A DNA stretch of 64,000 bases from Herminiimonas contaminans (GTDB taxonomy: Bacteria; Pseudomonadota; Gammaproteobacteria; Burkholderiales; Burkholderiaceae_D). Below the pieces are notes generated by a model. That model did no database searches and was not told where the DNA came from. It saw nothing but the letters and a program-made list of their open reading frames with translations. A program made the translations under genes and the position numbers. The stretch covers positions 124,001 through 188,000 of the forward strand of contig NZ_JADOEL010000004.1 in assembly GCF_015645465.1 (NCBI RefSeq). The letters are read 5' to 3'. Below are positions 48,445 to 57,340 of the stretch, piece by piece (position 1 is the stretch's first letter; every line of letters begins with the position of its first letter).

Positions 48445-49704
48445 ATGAGTCAAACATTACCATTAGCAGGCGTTAAGATCATCGATTTCACCCACGTACA
48501 AGCTGGTCCTGCATGTACACAGCTGTTGGCTTGGTTCGGTGCTGACGTTATCAAAGTAGAGCGTCCAGGTTCGGGCGACGTTACCCGTTCGCAATTGCGC
48601 GACATCCCAGGTAAAGACGCTCTGTACTTCACAATGCTGAACAGCAACAAGCGTTCGCTGACACTGGATACCAAAACTCAAGAAGGTAAAGAAGTTTTGG
48701 AAAAGCTGATCAAAGAATCCGACGTTATGGTTGAGAACTTTGGTCCTGGCGCTTTGGATCGTATGGGCTTCTCTTGGGCACGCGTTCAAGAATTGAACCC
48801 AGGCATGATCATGGCATCGGTTAAAGGCTTCAGCGATGGTCACCACTACGAAGACTTGAAAGTCTACGAAAACGTTGCTCAATGTGCTGGCGGCGCTGCT
48901 TCGACCACTGGTTTCTGGGACGGCCCACCAACTGTTTCGGCAGCTGCTTTGGGTGACTCCAACACCGGTATGCACCTGGCAATCGGTATCTTGACAGCTC
49001 TGATGGGTCGTCAAAAAACCGGTAAAGGTCAAAAAGTTGCGGTATCGATGCAAGATGCTGTTCTGAACCTGTGCCGCGTTAAACTGCGCGATCAACAACG
49101 TCTGGACAAAATCGGTTACCTGGAAGAGTACCCACAATACCCACACGGCAAATTCACTGACGTAGTACCACGCGGCGGTAACGCTGGCGGTGGCGGTCAA
49201 CCAGGTTGGGTTCTGAAATGTAAAGGTTGGGAAACCGATCCTAACGCATACATCTACTTCACCATCCAAGGTCACGCTTGGGCGCCTATCTGTAAAGCAT
49301 TGGGTAAAGAAGAGTGGATTGAAGATCCTGCATACAACACTGCAGAAGCTCGTCAAGACAAGATTTTCGACATCTTCGCAACTATCGAAGAATGGCTCAA
49401 AGACAAAACCAAATTTGAAGCTGTCGACATTCTGCGTAAGTACGACATCCCATGCGCACCAGTTCTGTCGATGAAAGAATTGGCTGCAGACAAATCGTTG
49501 CGCGAAAGCGGTTCGATCGTTGAAGTTGAGCACAAAGACCGTGGTGAAAAATACCTCACCGTTGGTAGCCCAATCAAATTCTCCGATATGAAACCAGAAA
49601 TCGTTGGTTCGCCAACTCTGGGTGAGCACACCGATGAAGTTCTGGCTCAACTGGGTTACACCAAAGAGCAGATCGCTGCATTGCACGCTGCTAAAGCAGT
49701 TTAA
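48445..49704 (+). CDS. frc: Formyl-CoA:oxalate CoA-transferase (copy 1)
   Basis: A 419-aa family III CoA-transferase moving CoA from formyl-CoA to oxalate. The catalytic Asp171 (Asp169 in O. formigenes) is in [15 protein letters not shown]. The glycine loop is [11 protein letters not shown], identical to the characterised enzyme. The N-terminus is [17 protein letters not shown]. It follows oxc, completing the oxalyl-CoA cycle. It is about two thirds identical by eye to copy 2. Confidence 0.96.
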   Translation: MSQTLPLAGVKIIDFTHVQAGPACTQLLAWFGADVIKVERPGSGDVTRSQLRDIPGKDALYFTMLNSNKRSLTLDTKTQEGKEVLEKLIKESDVMVENFGPGALDRMGFSWARVQELNPGMIMASVKGFSDGHHYEDLKVYENVAQCAGGAASTTGFWDGPPTVSAAALGDSNTGMHLAIGILTALMGRQKTGKGQKVAVSMQDAVLNLCRVKLRDQQRLDKIGYLEEYPQYPHGKFTDVVPRGGNAGGGGQPGWVLKCKGWETDPNAYIYFTIQGHAWAPICKALGKEEWIEDPAYNTAEARQDKIFDIFATIEEWLKDKTKFEAVDILRKYDIPCAPVLSMKELAADKSLRESGSIVEVEHKDRGEKYLTVGSPIKFSDMKPEIVGSPTLGEHTDEVLAQLGYTKEQIAALHAAKAV

Positions 49705-49734
49705 GAATTTCTTAAACTCGTTTTAGTCAGTAAG

Positions 49735-49767
49735 AACGGCGCCCGATTCGGGCGCCGTTTTTTTTCG
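49735..49767 (+). terminator. Terminator after frc1
   Basis: AACGGCGCC-CGATTCG-GGCGCCGTT followed by T8. Confidence 0.92.
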
Positions 49768-49978
49768 TCTTTGCTGTCCTTAAGCCATGTTGCGTTGCAA
49801 GAATTGCTTGTGAATGATTGTCTATTTGCTCACGACTACCTGGCAAAAATCTCGTCTTGCCGTGCGTTGATAAGTTGACTAAAAAATGCCGGAAATGAGG
49901 TGTGGCAACGGATGAAATGGCCGCAAAAAACGGGGTGGGCAGAGAAGCATCGATGGGGCGAATATCATGCTGTGAAAA

Positions 49979-50021
49979 TTGACCGGGGTCAATGATGGAA
50001 GCGCGAGCAGGTCGATATGAT
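49979..50021 (+). promoter_or_regulatory. Crp/Fnr-type operator and -10 upstream of frc2
   Basis: ATTGACC-GG-GGTCAAT (core 49979-49992), 23 bp, then TATGAT (50016-50021); the same spacing as at oxc, within a region that aligns to the oxc promoter from about 46244 to 46388. Confidence 0.7.
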
Positions 50022-50744
50022 ACGGCCACTTGTATTAGCTATAGCTAATGCGGAGTTGGCAGGGTATCTCTAAAAGCCTATAGCAAAAGACTTTCAAAGA
50101 TGCCTTACGCAGAAAGGCGGCACGCGTAAGAAATTGCCGGAATCGCCAGAGGGCATGTTGATTCAGAATAAGGCGTGGCTGGTGCCTGAGCCCGCGTACA
50201 GAAATGGTCCGGTAAGGAAAACGTGCTGTCAGTTTGGACTGCTTGCTGGTCCGGATGCTATCCTTGCGGATTGCGCTGCAAGCAAAGCGCAGAGTATGGA
50301 TCGTAGCCCTGCTGGTAGTAACAGCGGGGTAGTCGGAGAGGTTGAAGCGGCTGTTCCGGCCGCTCCCCGATGCATCCATATGCGTAGCGTATGTAATGAA
50401 TGAATTCCCCGGCAAAGACACTATCTACATCGGTGATGGTGGTGATGTCGTGACGATATCGGCACAAGCGGTTCGTCCACGTAATCCGGGAAAAGGAAGT
50501 TGCGTGTTATCAAGTGGTGGCGAGCAAGTCCTCGATCCATCATGCACTGCAGGCGCGTTACAGCGTGCCCCTGAGGCAGTGCAGAAACACGTATATCCGC
50601 AGTCATCTCTATCCGGGTAGATCCTGAATGTGTATGCCCCGGCTACGATGACTCTGACGATATATAAATAATTTTTTATTGGCTAGGTACTGCGCGAGTC
50701 GGCATGACTTGCTCGCGTTTTATTGCAAAAGATAGGAGTAGTTG
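50022..50744 (+). other. Long gene-free leader of frc2
   Basis: About 720 bp from the predicted start to frc2, with no recognisable gene in any frame. It holds ATTAGCTATAGCTAAT (50034-50049, perfect palindrome), a degenerate copy of the oxc leader hairpin (50066-50101) and a terminator-like hairpin just before frc2. It could be an RNA leader or the remains of a deleted gene. Confidence 0.5.
50693..50724 (+). terminator. Terminator-like hairpin just before frc2
   Basis: CGCGAG (50693-50698) and CTCGCG (50712-50717) followed by TTTTATT, only about 20 bp before the frc2 start codon. It could attenuate frc2. Confidence 0.6.
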
Positions 50745-51995
50745 ATGAGTAAGGCATTAAGCGGCTATCGCATTCTTGATTTCACACACGTGCAATCAGG
50801 CCCGACATGTACCCAGTTGCTGGCATGGTTTGGCGCGGATGTTATCAAGGTTGAGCGTGCAGGTGAAGGCGATGCAACACGCGGTCAACTGCGTGACATC
50901 CCTGAGGCAGACAGTCTCTACTTCACCATGTTGAACCACAACAAGCGTTCGATCACTCTGGATACCAAAAACCCGAAAGGGAAAGCAGTTCTGGAAACAT
51001 TGATCAAGGAATGTGACGTACTGGTAGAGAACTTCGCACCAGGCGCGCTGGATCGCATGGGCTTCACCTGGGAACGCATCAATGAACTCAACCCACGCAT
51101 GATCGTTGCATCGGTTAAAGGTTTTGGTCCTGGCCCATACGAGCACTGCAAAGTGTACGAAAACGTTGCGCAATGCGCAGGCGGTTCGGCCTCCACCACC
51201 GGTTTCGATGACGGCCCACCAATGGTAACCGGCGCACAAATCGGCGACAGCGGTACCGGCTTGCATCTGGCGCTGGGTATCCTGGCTGCGCTGTTGCAAC
51301 GTCACGCAAGTGGCCGTGGTCAAAAAGTTCTGGCTCCTATGCAAGATGCCGTGTTGAACCTGTGCCGCGTCAAGCTGCGCGATCAACAACGTCTGGAACG
51401 CACTGGCGTCATGAAAGAGTACCCACAATATCCGGACGTACCATTTGGCGACTCCGTACCACGTGCAGGTAATGCATCGGGTGGCGGTCAACCAGGTTCT
51501 ATCCTGAAATGTAAAGGTTGGGAAACGGATCCTAACGCCTACATCTACTTCATCGCTCAAGGTGCAGTATGGGCGCCGATCTGCAAAGTGATCGGTAAGG
51601 AAGAGTGGCTGACAGATCCAGAGTACGCAACGCCAGCATCGCGCTTGCCACACTTGAAAAACATCTTCGCAACGGTCGAAGAGTGGACCAAGACCATGAC
51701 CAAGTTCGAAGCTATGGACATCCTCAACAAGTTCGACATCCCTTGCGGCCCGATCTTGTCGATGAAAGAAATTGCTGAAGAGCCATCGCTGCGTGAAACC
51801 GGTACCATCGTTGAAGTGGATCATCCAGTACGCGGCAAGTACCTGACAGTCGGTAACCCGATCAAACTGTCGGACAGCCCTACAGATGTGACACGTTCGC
51901 CATTGCTGGGTGAGCACACAGAAGAAGTTCTGGGTCAGCTCGGTTACAGTGCGGAAGACATCGCAGCTTTGCGTGCAGAAAAAGTCATTTCGTAA
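50745..51995 (+). CDS. frc: Formyl-CoA:oxalate CoA-transferase-like protein (copy 2)
   Basis: A 416-aa family III CoA-transferase paralogous to copy 1. The catalytic Asp is present in [14 protein letters not shown]. The glycine loop reads [10 protein letters not shown], so the first Gly of GGGG is Ser. The start ATG at 50745 has a TAGGAG site (a TTG one codon earlier is less likely). It may use another CoA donor, for example succinyl-CoA given the nearby sucCD; this is inference. Confidence 0.92.
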   Translation: MSKALSGYRILDFTHVQSGPTCTQLLAWFGADVIKVERAGEGDATRGQLRDIPEADSLYFTMLNHNKRSITLDTKNPKGKAVLETLIKECDVLVENFAPGALDRMGFTWERINELNPRMIVASVKGFGPGPYEHCKVYENVAQCAGGSASTTGFDDGPPMVTGAQIGDSGTGLHLALGILAALLQRHASGRGQKVLAPMQDAVLNLCRVKLRDQQRLERTGVMKEYPQYPDVPFGDSVPRAGNASGGGQPGSILKCKGWETDPNAYIYFIAQGAVWAPICKVIGKEEWLTDPEYATPASRLPHLKNIFATVEEWTKTMTKFEAMDILNKFDIPCGPILSMKEIAEEPSLRETGTIVEVDHPVRGKYLTVGNPIKLSDSPTDVTRSPLLGEHTEEVLGQLGYSAEDIAALRAEKVIS

Positions 51996-52037
51996 TTACA
52001 CCAGTTAGCGGCCTGTAACCAGGCTCTCGCTGCAAAG

Positions 52038-52070
52038 AAGCCTCTCCCTAACGGGAGGGGCTTTTTTTAT
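52038..52070 (+). terminator. Terminator after frc2
   Basis: GCCTCTCCC-TAAC-GGGAGGGGC with a T7 tract. Confidence 0.92.
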
Positions 52071-52241
52071 TGGTGTTAGGGAATGGCGCGACTTTCGATG
52101 TGTGTGCAGAGAGTTCAGCTGACGTCGCAAGCAAACCCGACAGCTTAATATATGTTTATTTCAGCCGATAAAAGCCTGCTGTGGAGCGCGCGCCTGTTTT
52201 TTGCGCTAGCATATAGAAAGTGGCTAAAAAAACGCCCTCCC

Positions 52242-52260
52242 AAATGAGAATGATTCCTTT
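52242..52260. promoter_or_regulatory. Fur-like box upstream of fdh
   Basis: AAATGAGAATGATTCCTTT has the same first half as the hemP box (AAATGAGAA). It lies about 90 bp upstream of the Crp/Fnr palindrome. Confidence 0.35.
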
Positions 52261-52345
52261 TACGGTGGAAATAAAGGAAGAAGCGGGATTTTCCTATCGT
52301 TTTTGCTGGCGGCGGTGCCATATGTACTATAAATCATGTGGAAAA

Positions 52346-52387
52346 TTGACCTTGGTCAATGTAGGGGCTAGGGCGCGCCGATAAGAT
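52346..52387 (+). promoter_or_regulatory. Crp/Fnr-type operator and -10 for fdh
   Basis: ATTGACC-TT-GGTCAAT (core 52346-52359), 22 bp, TAAGAT (52382-52387). It is preceded, as at oxc and frc2, by an ATCATG...GAAAATTGACC stretch. The centre lies at about -41.5. Confidence 0.72.
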
Positions 52388-52410
52388 ACGCCCGTCCGAA
52401 AAGTGCTTGC

Positions 52411-52430
52411 ATATGCTAAAAAAAGCATAT
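52411..52430 (+). other. Leader hairpin of fdh
   Basis: ATATGCT (52411-52417) and AGCATAT (52424-52430) with an A-rich loop, soon after the predicted start. Confidence 0.45.
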
Positions 52431-52660
52431 ATATGGCGTCTGAGGCGCAGAATGCTATGCAAACATAAGCATATGAAGCGCTAAAAAGGGTAATGCCCTG
52501 ATGTCGGAACGAATTTATAAAAGCAATAAAGTTGGCGAGAGTTGAGCGGTCTGAAGTAGAAAGACGGACTTCGCAGTGCAGGAAAGCGTAGTAAAGCAAG
52601 AGCGACACAATGAGATGGCCCTGATAACTGTCGGGGTTTACAAGCTGATTAGGAACAATC

Positions 52661-54364
52661 ATGAACCACAAAGTCATTCCCATTGCAGTGCAAGAAGTAG
52701 TCAATACGAAGGAGCGCAAGCGCCAGGCGCCTAAAGGTCGTCGGGTTGATCCTGCTGCACTGGCTGAAGTACGTGAACTGTTGGGCGATGAGTCGCGTCA
52801 GGCAGATCTGCTGATTGAACATCTGCACAAAATCCAGGATAAATTCGGTCATCTGGCTTCCAGCCATCTGGCTGCTTTGGCGCAAGAAATGCGTCTGGCA
52901 CAAACCGAAGTATATGAAGTGGCGAGTTTCTACCACCACTTCGATATCGTTAAAGAAGGTGGCATTGCGCCGCAGGCATTGACCGTACGTGTATGCGACG
53001 GCTTGTCATGTGAAATGGCTGGTGCGAAAGATCTGCTGGCTAAATTGCCTAAAATTCTGGGCAAGGAAGTGCGCGTCATTGCAGCACCTTGCGTCGGTCG
53101 TTGCGAACAAGCTCCGGTTGCAGTGGTTGGTCAAAATCCTATCATCAATGCAACTTGCGAAGCGGTACAAACAGCAGTTGAGAAGAAAGAAATCGTGCAA
53201 GCTGAAGGCACGATTACTGACTTCAATGCATATCAAAGTGAAGGTGGCTACGCGCTGCTGAAAAAATGTGTTTCTGGTGAGCGCGATGTTGAGTCCGTCA
53301 TCAAAACCATGGAAGATTCCGGCCTGCGTGGTCTGGGTGGTGCAGGTTTCCCATCCGGTCGCAAATGGCGCATCGTACGTGGCGAAAAAGGCCCACGTTT
53401 GATGGCAGTCAATATTGATGAAGGCGAACCAGGTACATTCAAGGATCGCGTTTATCTGGAAAAAGATCCGCATCGTTTCCTCGAAGGCATGTTGATCGCC
53501 GCATGGGCGGTTGATATCCAGACCATCTATATCTACCTGCGTGACGAATATCACGGTTGCCGCACCATGCTGGAAGCGGAACTGGAGAAACTGAAAGCAA
53601 ATCCGCCTATCGCCAACATGCCGGAAATTTTCCTGCGTCGCGGTGCTGGCGCCTACATCTGCGGTGAAGAATCCGCGATGATCGAATCGATCGAAGGCAA
53701 GCGCGGTATGCCACGCCTGCGTCCACCATATGTGGCGCAAGTCGGTTTGTTTGGCCGTCCAACGCTGGAACACAACTTTGAAACCCTGTACTGGGTACGT
53801 GACATCCTGGAAAAAGGCGGTGAGTGGTTCACATCGCACGGCCGTAACGGTCGCAAAGGCTTGCGTTCGTACTCGGTCTCCGGTCGCGTTAAAAATCCTG
53901 GCGTCAAACTGGCTCCTGCCGGTATCTCGATTCAAGAGTTGATCGACGAGTACTGCGGCGGCATGCTGGATGGTCAAACCTTCTACGGTTACCTTCCAGG
54001 CGGGGCATCGGGCGGTATCTTGCCAGCTTCGATGAACACGATCCCTCTCGATTTCGATACCTTGCAACCATACGGCTGCTTTATCGGTTCCGCTGCGGTC
54101 ATCGTTTTGTCGGATAAAGATACAGCGGTTCAGGCAGCACGCAACATGATGGACTTCTTCAAGCATGAGTCATGTGGTCAATGCACACCGTGCCGCGTCG
54201 GTACTGCGAAGGCTGCAGATTTGATCAAAAAACCGAAGTGGGATGTCGGTCTGCTGGAAGATTTGTCGCAGGTAATGCGCGATTCGTCGATCTGTGGTTT
54301 GGGTCAGGCTGCGCCTAACCCTATCGACTGTGTCGTCAAGTACTTCCCGCATGAGTTGGCTTAA
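52661..54364 (+). CDS. fdhB: NAD-dependent formate dehydrogenase, diaphorase subunit (NuoE-NuoF fusion)
   Basis: A 567-aa fusion. Residues 1-160 are NuoE-like with the [2Fe-2S] cysteines in CDGLSCEMAG and CVGRCEQAP. Residues about 200-560 are NuoF-like: GLGGAGFPSGRKW (NADH/FMN site), GEPGTFKDR, and the [4Fe-4S] motif ESCGQCTPCRVG. The fused form resembles the beta subunit of the tungsten formate dehydrogenase 1 of Methylobacterium, rather than the separate FdsG and FdsB. It passes electrons from the catalytic subunit to NAD. It is followed by fdhA 31 bp later. Confidence 0.94.
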   Translation: MNHKVIPIAVQEVVNTKERKRQAPKGRRVDPAALAEVRELLGDESRQADLLIEHLHKIQDKFGHLASSHLAALAQEMRLAQTEVYEVASFYHHFDIVKEGGIAPQALTVRVCDGLSCEMAGAKDLLAKLPKILGKEVRVIAAPCVGRCEQAPVAVVGQNPIINATCEAVQTAVEKKEIVQAEGTITDFNAYQSEGGYALLKKCVSGERDVESVIKTMEDSGLRGLGGAGFPSGRKWRIVRGEKGPRLMAVNIDEGEPGTFKDRVYLEKDPHRFLEGMLIAAWAVDIQTIYIYLRDEYHGCRTMLEAELEKLKANPPIANMPEIFLRRGAGAYICGEESAMIESIEGKRGMPRLRPPYVAQVGLFGRPTLEHNFETLYWVRDILEKGGEWFTSHGRNGRKGLRSYSVSGRVKNPGVKLAPAGISIQELIDEYCGGMLDGQTFYGYLPGGASGGILPASMNTIPLDFDTLQPYGCFIGSAAVIVLSDKDTAVQAARNMMDFFKHESCGQCTPCRVGTAKAADLIKKPKWDVGLLEDLSQVMRDSSICGLGQAAPNPIDCVVKYFPHELA

Positions 54365-54395
54365 GCAGGTAGCCCCGGATTAAGGTGAAAAGATA

Positions 54396-57236
54396 ATGAA
54401 CGCAATTACCCGAAGCGAATTGGCACAGCTCGAAGTGCCTACAGTTACGTTTGAATTGAATGGTCGTGAAGTTACCGGCCGTGCAACCGACACGATCCTG
54501 ACCGTCGCCAAGCGCGAAGGCATAGAAATCCCGCACCTCTGCTTTAAAGAAGGTATGGACACTGCAGGTAACTGCCGCGCATGCGTCGTTGAAATCAACG
54601 GCGAACGCGTACTAGCACCATCCTGCTGCCGTAACCCGACCAACGGTATGAAAGTAAATACCGAAAGCGAACGTGCAGTGAAATCGCAGAAACTGGTATT
54701 GGAACTGTTGCAGTCCGATATGCCGGAAGCTGACTATACGCGCCACAATGAAGTGGACGACTGGGCAGAGAAAATGGGCGTAGGCAAACCACGTTTCACA
54801 GCACGTGAAAAAGTTGCCTATGACTACTCGCACCCTGCGATTGCGGTTAACCTCGACGCATGTATCCAATGTACACGTTGCGTACGTGCTTGCCGTGATG
54901 AGCAAGAAAACGACGTTATCGGCCTGGCATTCCGTGGTGATCACGCGAAGATCGTATTCGACATGGATGACCCTATGGGTGCATCGACCTGCGTAGCTTG
55001 CGGCGAGTGCGTACAAGCATGTCCTACCGGCGCGCTGATGCCAGCTCGTGACGTAGCATTGAACGTCCCTGACAAGCAAGTTGACTCCGTCTGCCCATAC
55101 TGCGGCGTCGGTTGCCAACTGACTTACAACATCAAAGACAACAAGATCCTCTACGTAGAAGGTCGCGATGGTCCCGCCAACCGTGAACGTCTGTGCGTTA
55201 AAGGTCGTTACGGTTTCGATTATGCAAACCATCCACACCGTCTGACCAAACCGTTGATCCGTCGCGCTGATGCACCGAAAACCGGTGACTTCATCATGGA
55301 TCCGGACCGTGTGATGGAAGTGTTCCGTGAAGCGACATGGGAAGAAGCGCTGGAAGCTGCCGGCGGTACTTTCGCAAAAATCCGCGACACACACGGCAAG
55401 AAATCGCTGGCTGGTTTCGGTTCGGCTAAAGGCAGCAACGAAGAAGCTTACCTGTTCCAGAAATTGGTACGTACCGGTTTCGGCAGCAACAACGTCGATC
55501 ACTGCACACGCTTGTGCCACGCATCGTCGGTTGTCGCTTTGCTCGAGGGTATCGGTTCGGGCGCAGTATCGAACCCTGTGATGGACGTGACCAAAGCAGA
55601 AGTTATCATCATCATCGGTGCTAACCCGACCGTGAACCATCCGGTTGCTGCAACCTGGATCAAAAATGCTGTCACCAACGGCAGCAAACTGATCGTTTGC
55701 GATCCACGTCGTACCGAAATGTCGCGTATCGCTCACCGCTTCATGCAATTCAAGGCGGATACCGACGTTGCTATGCTGAACGCGATGATGAACGTCATCG
55801 TGACTGAAGGTCTGGTCGACAAAGAGTTTATCGAAAGCCGTACCATCGGTTACGAAGAACTGCGTAAAAACGTTGAAGGTTACACACCTGAATTGATGGC
55901 GCCTATCTGCGGTATCGATGCAGAAACGCTGCGTTATGTTGCTCGTCTGTACGCAACTTCCAAAGCATCGATCATCCTGTGGGGCATGGGCGTATCGCAA
56001 CATATCCACGGTACCGACAATGCACGCTGCCTGATCGCTCTGGCATTGATGACTGGTCAAATCGGTCGTCCAGGTACAGGTCTGCACCCATTGCGCGGTC
56101 AAAACAACGTGCAAGGTGCTTCCGATGCTGGTCTGATCCCTATGGTGTATCCGGATTACCAAAGCGTGAGCGATCCGAAGATCCGTGCCAACTTCGCTAA
56201 AGCATGGAATATGTCGGAAGACTTGCTGGATCCGGAACCAGGTCTGACCGTGGTTGAGATCATGCACGCGATCACCGATGGCAAAATCCGCGGCTTGTAT
56301 GTCCAGGGCGAAAACCCTGCGATGTCCGATCCGGATGCTAACCATGCACGTGAAGCGTTGGCTACTTTGGATCATCTGGTCGTACAGGATATCTTCCTGA
56401 CCGAAACCGCTTACCTGGCCGACGTTATCTTGCCAGCAAGCGCATTCCCGGAAAAAACAGGTACCTTCACCAACACTGATCGTACTGTGCAAATGGGCCG
56501 TCAGGCATTGAACCCACCGGGTGAAGCCAAGCAGGATCTGTGGATCATCCAGCAAATGGCAAATCGCCTCGGTCTGGATTGGCAGTACAAGCATGTGTCG
56601 GAAGTATTCGACGAAATGCGCCACACCATGCCTAGCATCGCTGGTATCACATGGGAACGTCTGGAGCGTGAAGACTCCGTGACCTATCCATGCGAAAAAG
56701 AAGGCGATCCAGGTGAGCCAGTTGTGTTCGTTGACAGCTTCCCACGTGAATCCGGTCGTGCACGCTTTGTCCCTGCAGATATCATTCCTGCGGCTGAGCG
56801 TCCGGATCCAGAGTACCCGATGGTCCTGATCACAGGTCGCCAACTGGAACACTGGCATACCGGTAGTATGACCCGCCGTGCGACCGTGCTGGATTCGATC
56901 GAACCAGATCCTATTGCGCTGATCCACCCACTGGATCTGGCTGCTATGGGCGGCAAGCCAGGCGACATCATCACGCTGCAATCGCGTCGCGGTGAAGTTT
57001 CCCTGTACGCACGTGCTGATGATGGTTCGCCACGTGGCGCGGTATTCGTACCGTTCTGCTACTACGAAGCGGCGATTAACCGTCTGACGAATGCTGCGCT
57101 GGATCCGTTCGGTAAGATTCCAGAGTTCAAGTACTGCGCAATCCGCATTACCCTGGGTGGTACTGCTCCGGTTCAAACCAGCTACGGTGGCGGTCAGGCT
57201 TTGGTTAATCTGACGAATAGTCTGGCAACCAACTAA
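54396..57236 (+). CDS. fdhA: NAD-dependent formate dehydrogenase, catalytic molybdopterin subunit
   Basis: A 946-aa catalytic subunit oxidising formate to CO2. N-terminal NuoG-like [2Fe-2S] domain (HLCFKEGMDTAGNCRACVV), two [4Fe-4S] motifs (CIQCTRCVRACRDEQ and CVACGECVQACPTGAL), then the molybdopterin domain with CPYCGVGC. The metal-ligand residue is Cys in HCTRLCHASSV; the His that follows is also conserved. No selenocysteine codon is seen. The metal, Mo or W, cannot be told from sequence. Its maturation factor FdhD is encoded 1.2 kb downstream. Confidence 0.96.
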   Translation: MNAITRSELAQLEVPTVTFELNGREVTGRATDTILTVAKREGIEIPHLCFKEGMDTAGNCRACVVEINGERVLAPSCCRNPTNGMKVNTESERAVKSQKLVLELLQSDMPEADYTRHNEVDDWAEKMGVGKPRFTAREKVAYDYSHPAIAVNLDACIQCTRCVRACRDEQENDVIGLAFRGDHAKIVFDMDDPMGASTCVACGECVQACPTGALMPARDVALNVPDKQVDSVCPYCGVGCQLTYNIKDNKILYVEGRDGPANRERLCVKGRYGFDYANHPHRLTKPLIRRADAPKTGDFIMDPDRVMEVFREATWEEALEAAGGTFAKIRDTHGKKSLAGFGSAKGSNEEAYLFQKLVRTGFGSNNVDHCTRLCHASSVVALLEGIGSGAVSNPVMDVTKAEVIIIIGANPTVNHPVAATWIKNAVTNGSKLIVCDPRRTEMSRIAHRFMQFKADTDVAMLNAMMNVIVTEGLVDKEFIESRTIGYEELRKNVEGYTPELMAPICGIDAETLRYVARLYATSKASIILWGMGVSQHIHGTDNARCLIALALMTGQIGRPGTGLHPLRGQNNVQGASDAGLIPMVYPDYQSVSDPKIRANFAKAWNMSEDLLDPEPGLTVVEIMHAITDGKIRGLYVQGENPAMSDPDANHAREALATLDHLVVQDIFLTETAYLADVILPASAFPEKTGTFTNTDRTVQMGRQALNPPGEAKQDLWIIQQMANRLGLDWQYKHVSEVFDEMRHTMPSIAGITWERLEREDSVTYPCEKEGDPGEPVVFVDSFPRESGRARFVPADIIPAAERPDPEYPMVLITGRQLEHWHTGSMTRRATVLDSIEPDPIALIHPLDLAAMGGKPGDIITLQSRRGEVSLYARADDGSPRGAVFVPFCYYEAAINRLTNAALDPFGKIPEFKYCAIRITLGGTAPVQTSYGGGQALVNLTNSLATN

Positions 57237-57266
57237 GACTGATACGCCGACTACGGTAGGCGTAAC

Positions 57267-57308
57267 AAAAAACCGGCACTTGCTCTTGCAGCAAGTGCCG
57301 GTTTTTAT
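57267..57308 (+). terminator. Terminator after fdhA
   Basis: AACCGGCACTTGC and GCAAGTGCCGGTT, a 13-bp perfect stem with A and T runs on both sides; it may also serve the convergent EamA gene. Confidence 0.92.
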
Positions 57309-57340
57309 TTGGCTGCGCGTATTGTGACGATGCAGAAAAT

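Larger units (their letters stand above)
52071..52660. other. Regulatory region upstream of the formate dehydrogenase operon
   Basis: About 590 bp without a gene. It contains a Fur-box-like sequence (52242-52260), the Crp/Fnr-type promoter (52346-52387) and an ATATGCT/AGCATAT hairpin (52411-52430). Confidence 0.5.

Noticed and set aside
50134-50620. Small ORFs (89-92 aa) in the frc2 leader as genes
   Set aside because: No ribosome site, no recognisable domain and overlapping frames on both strands.
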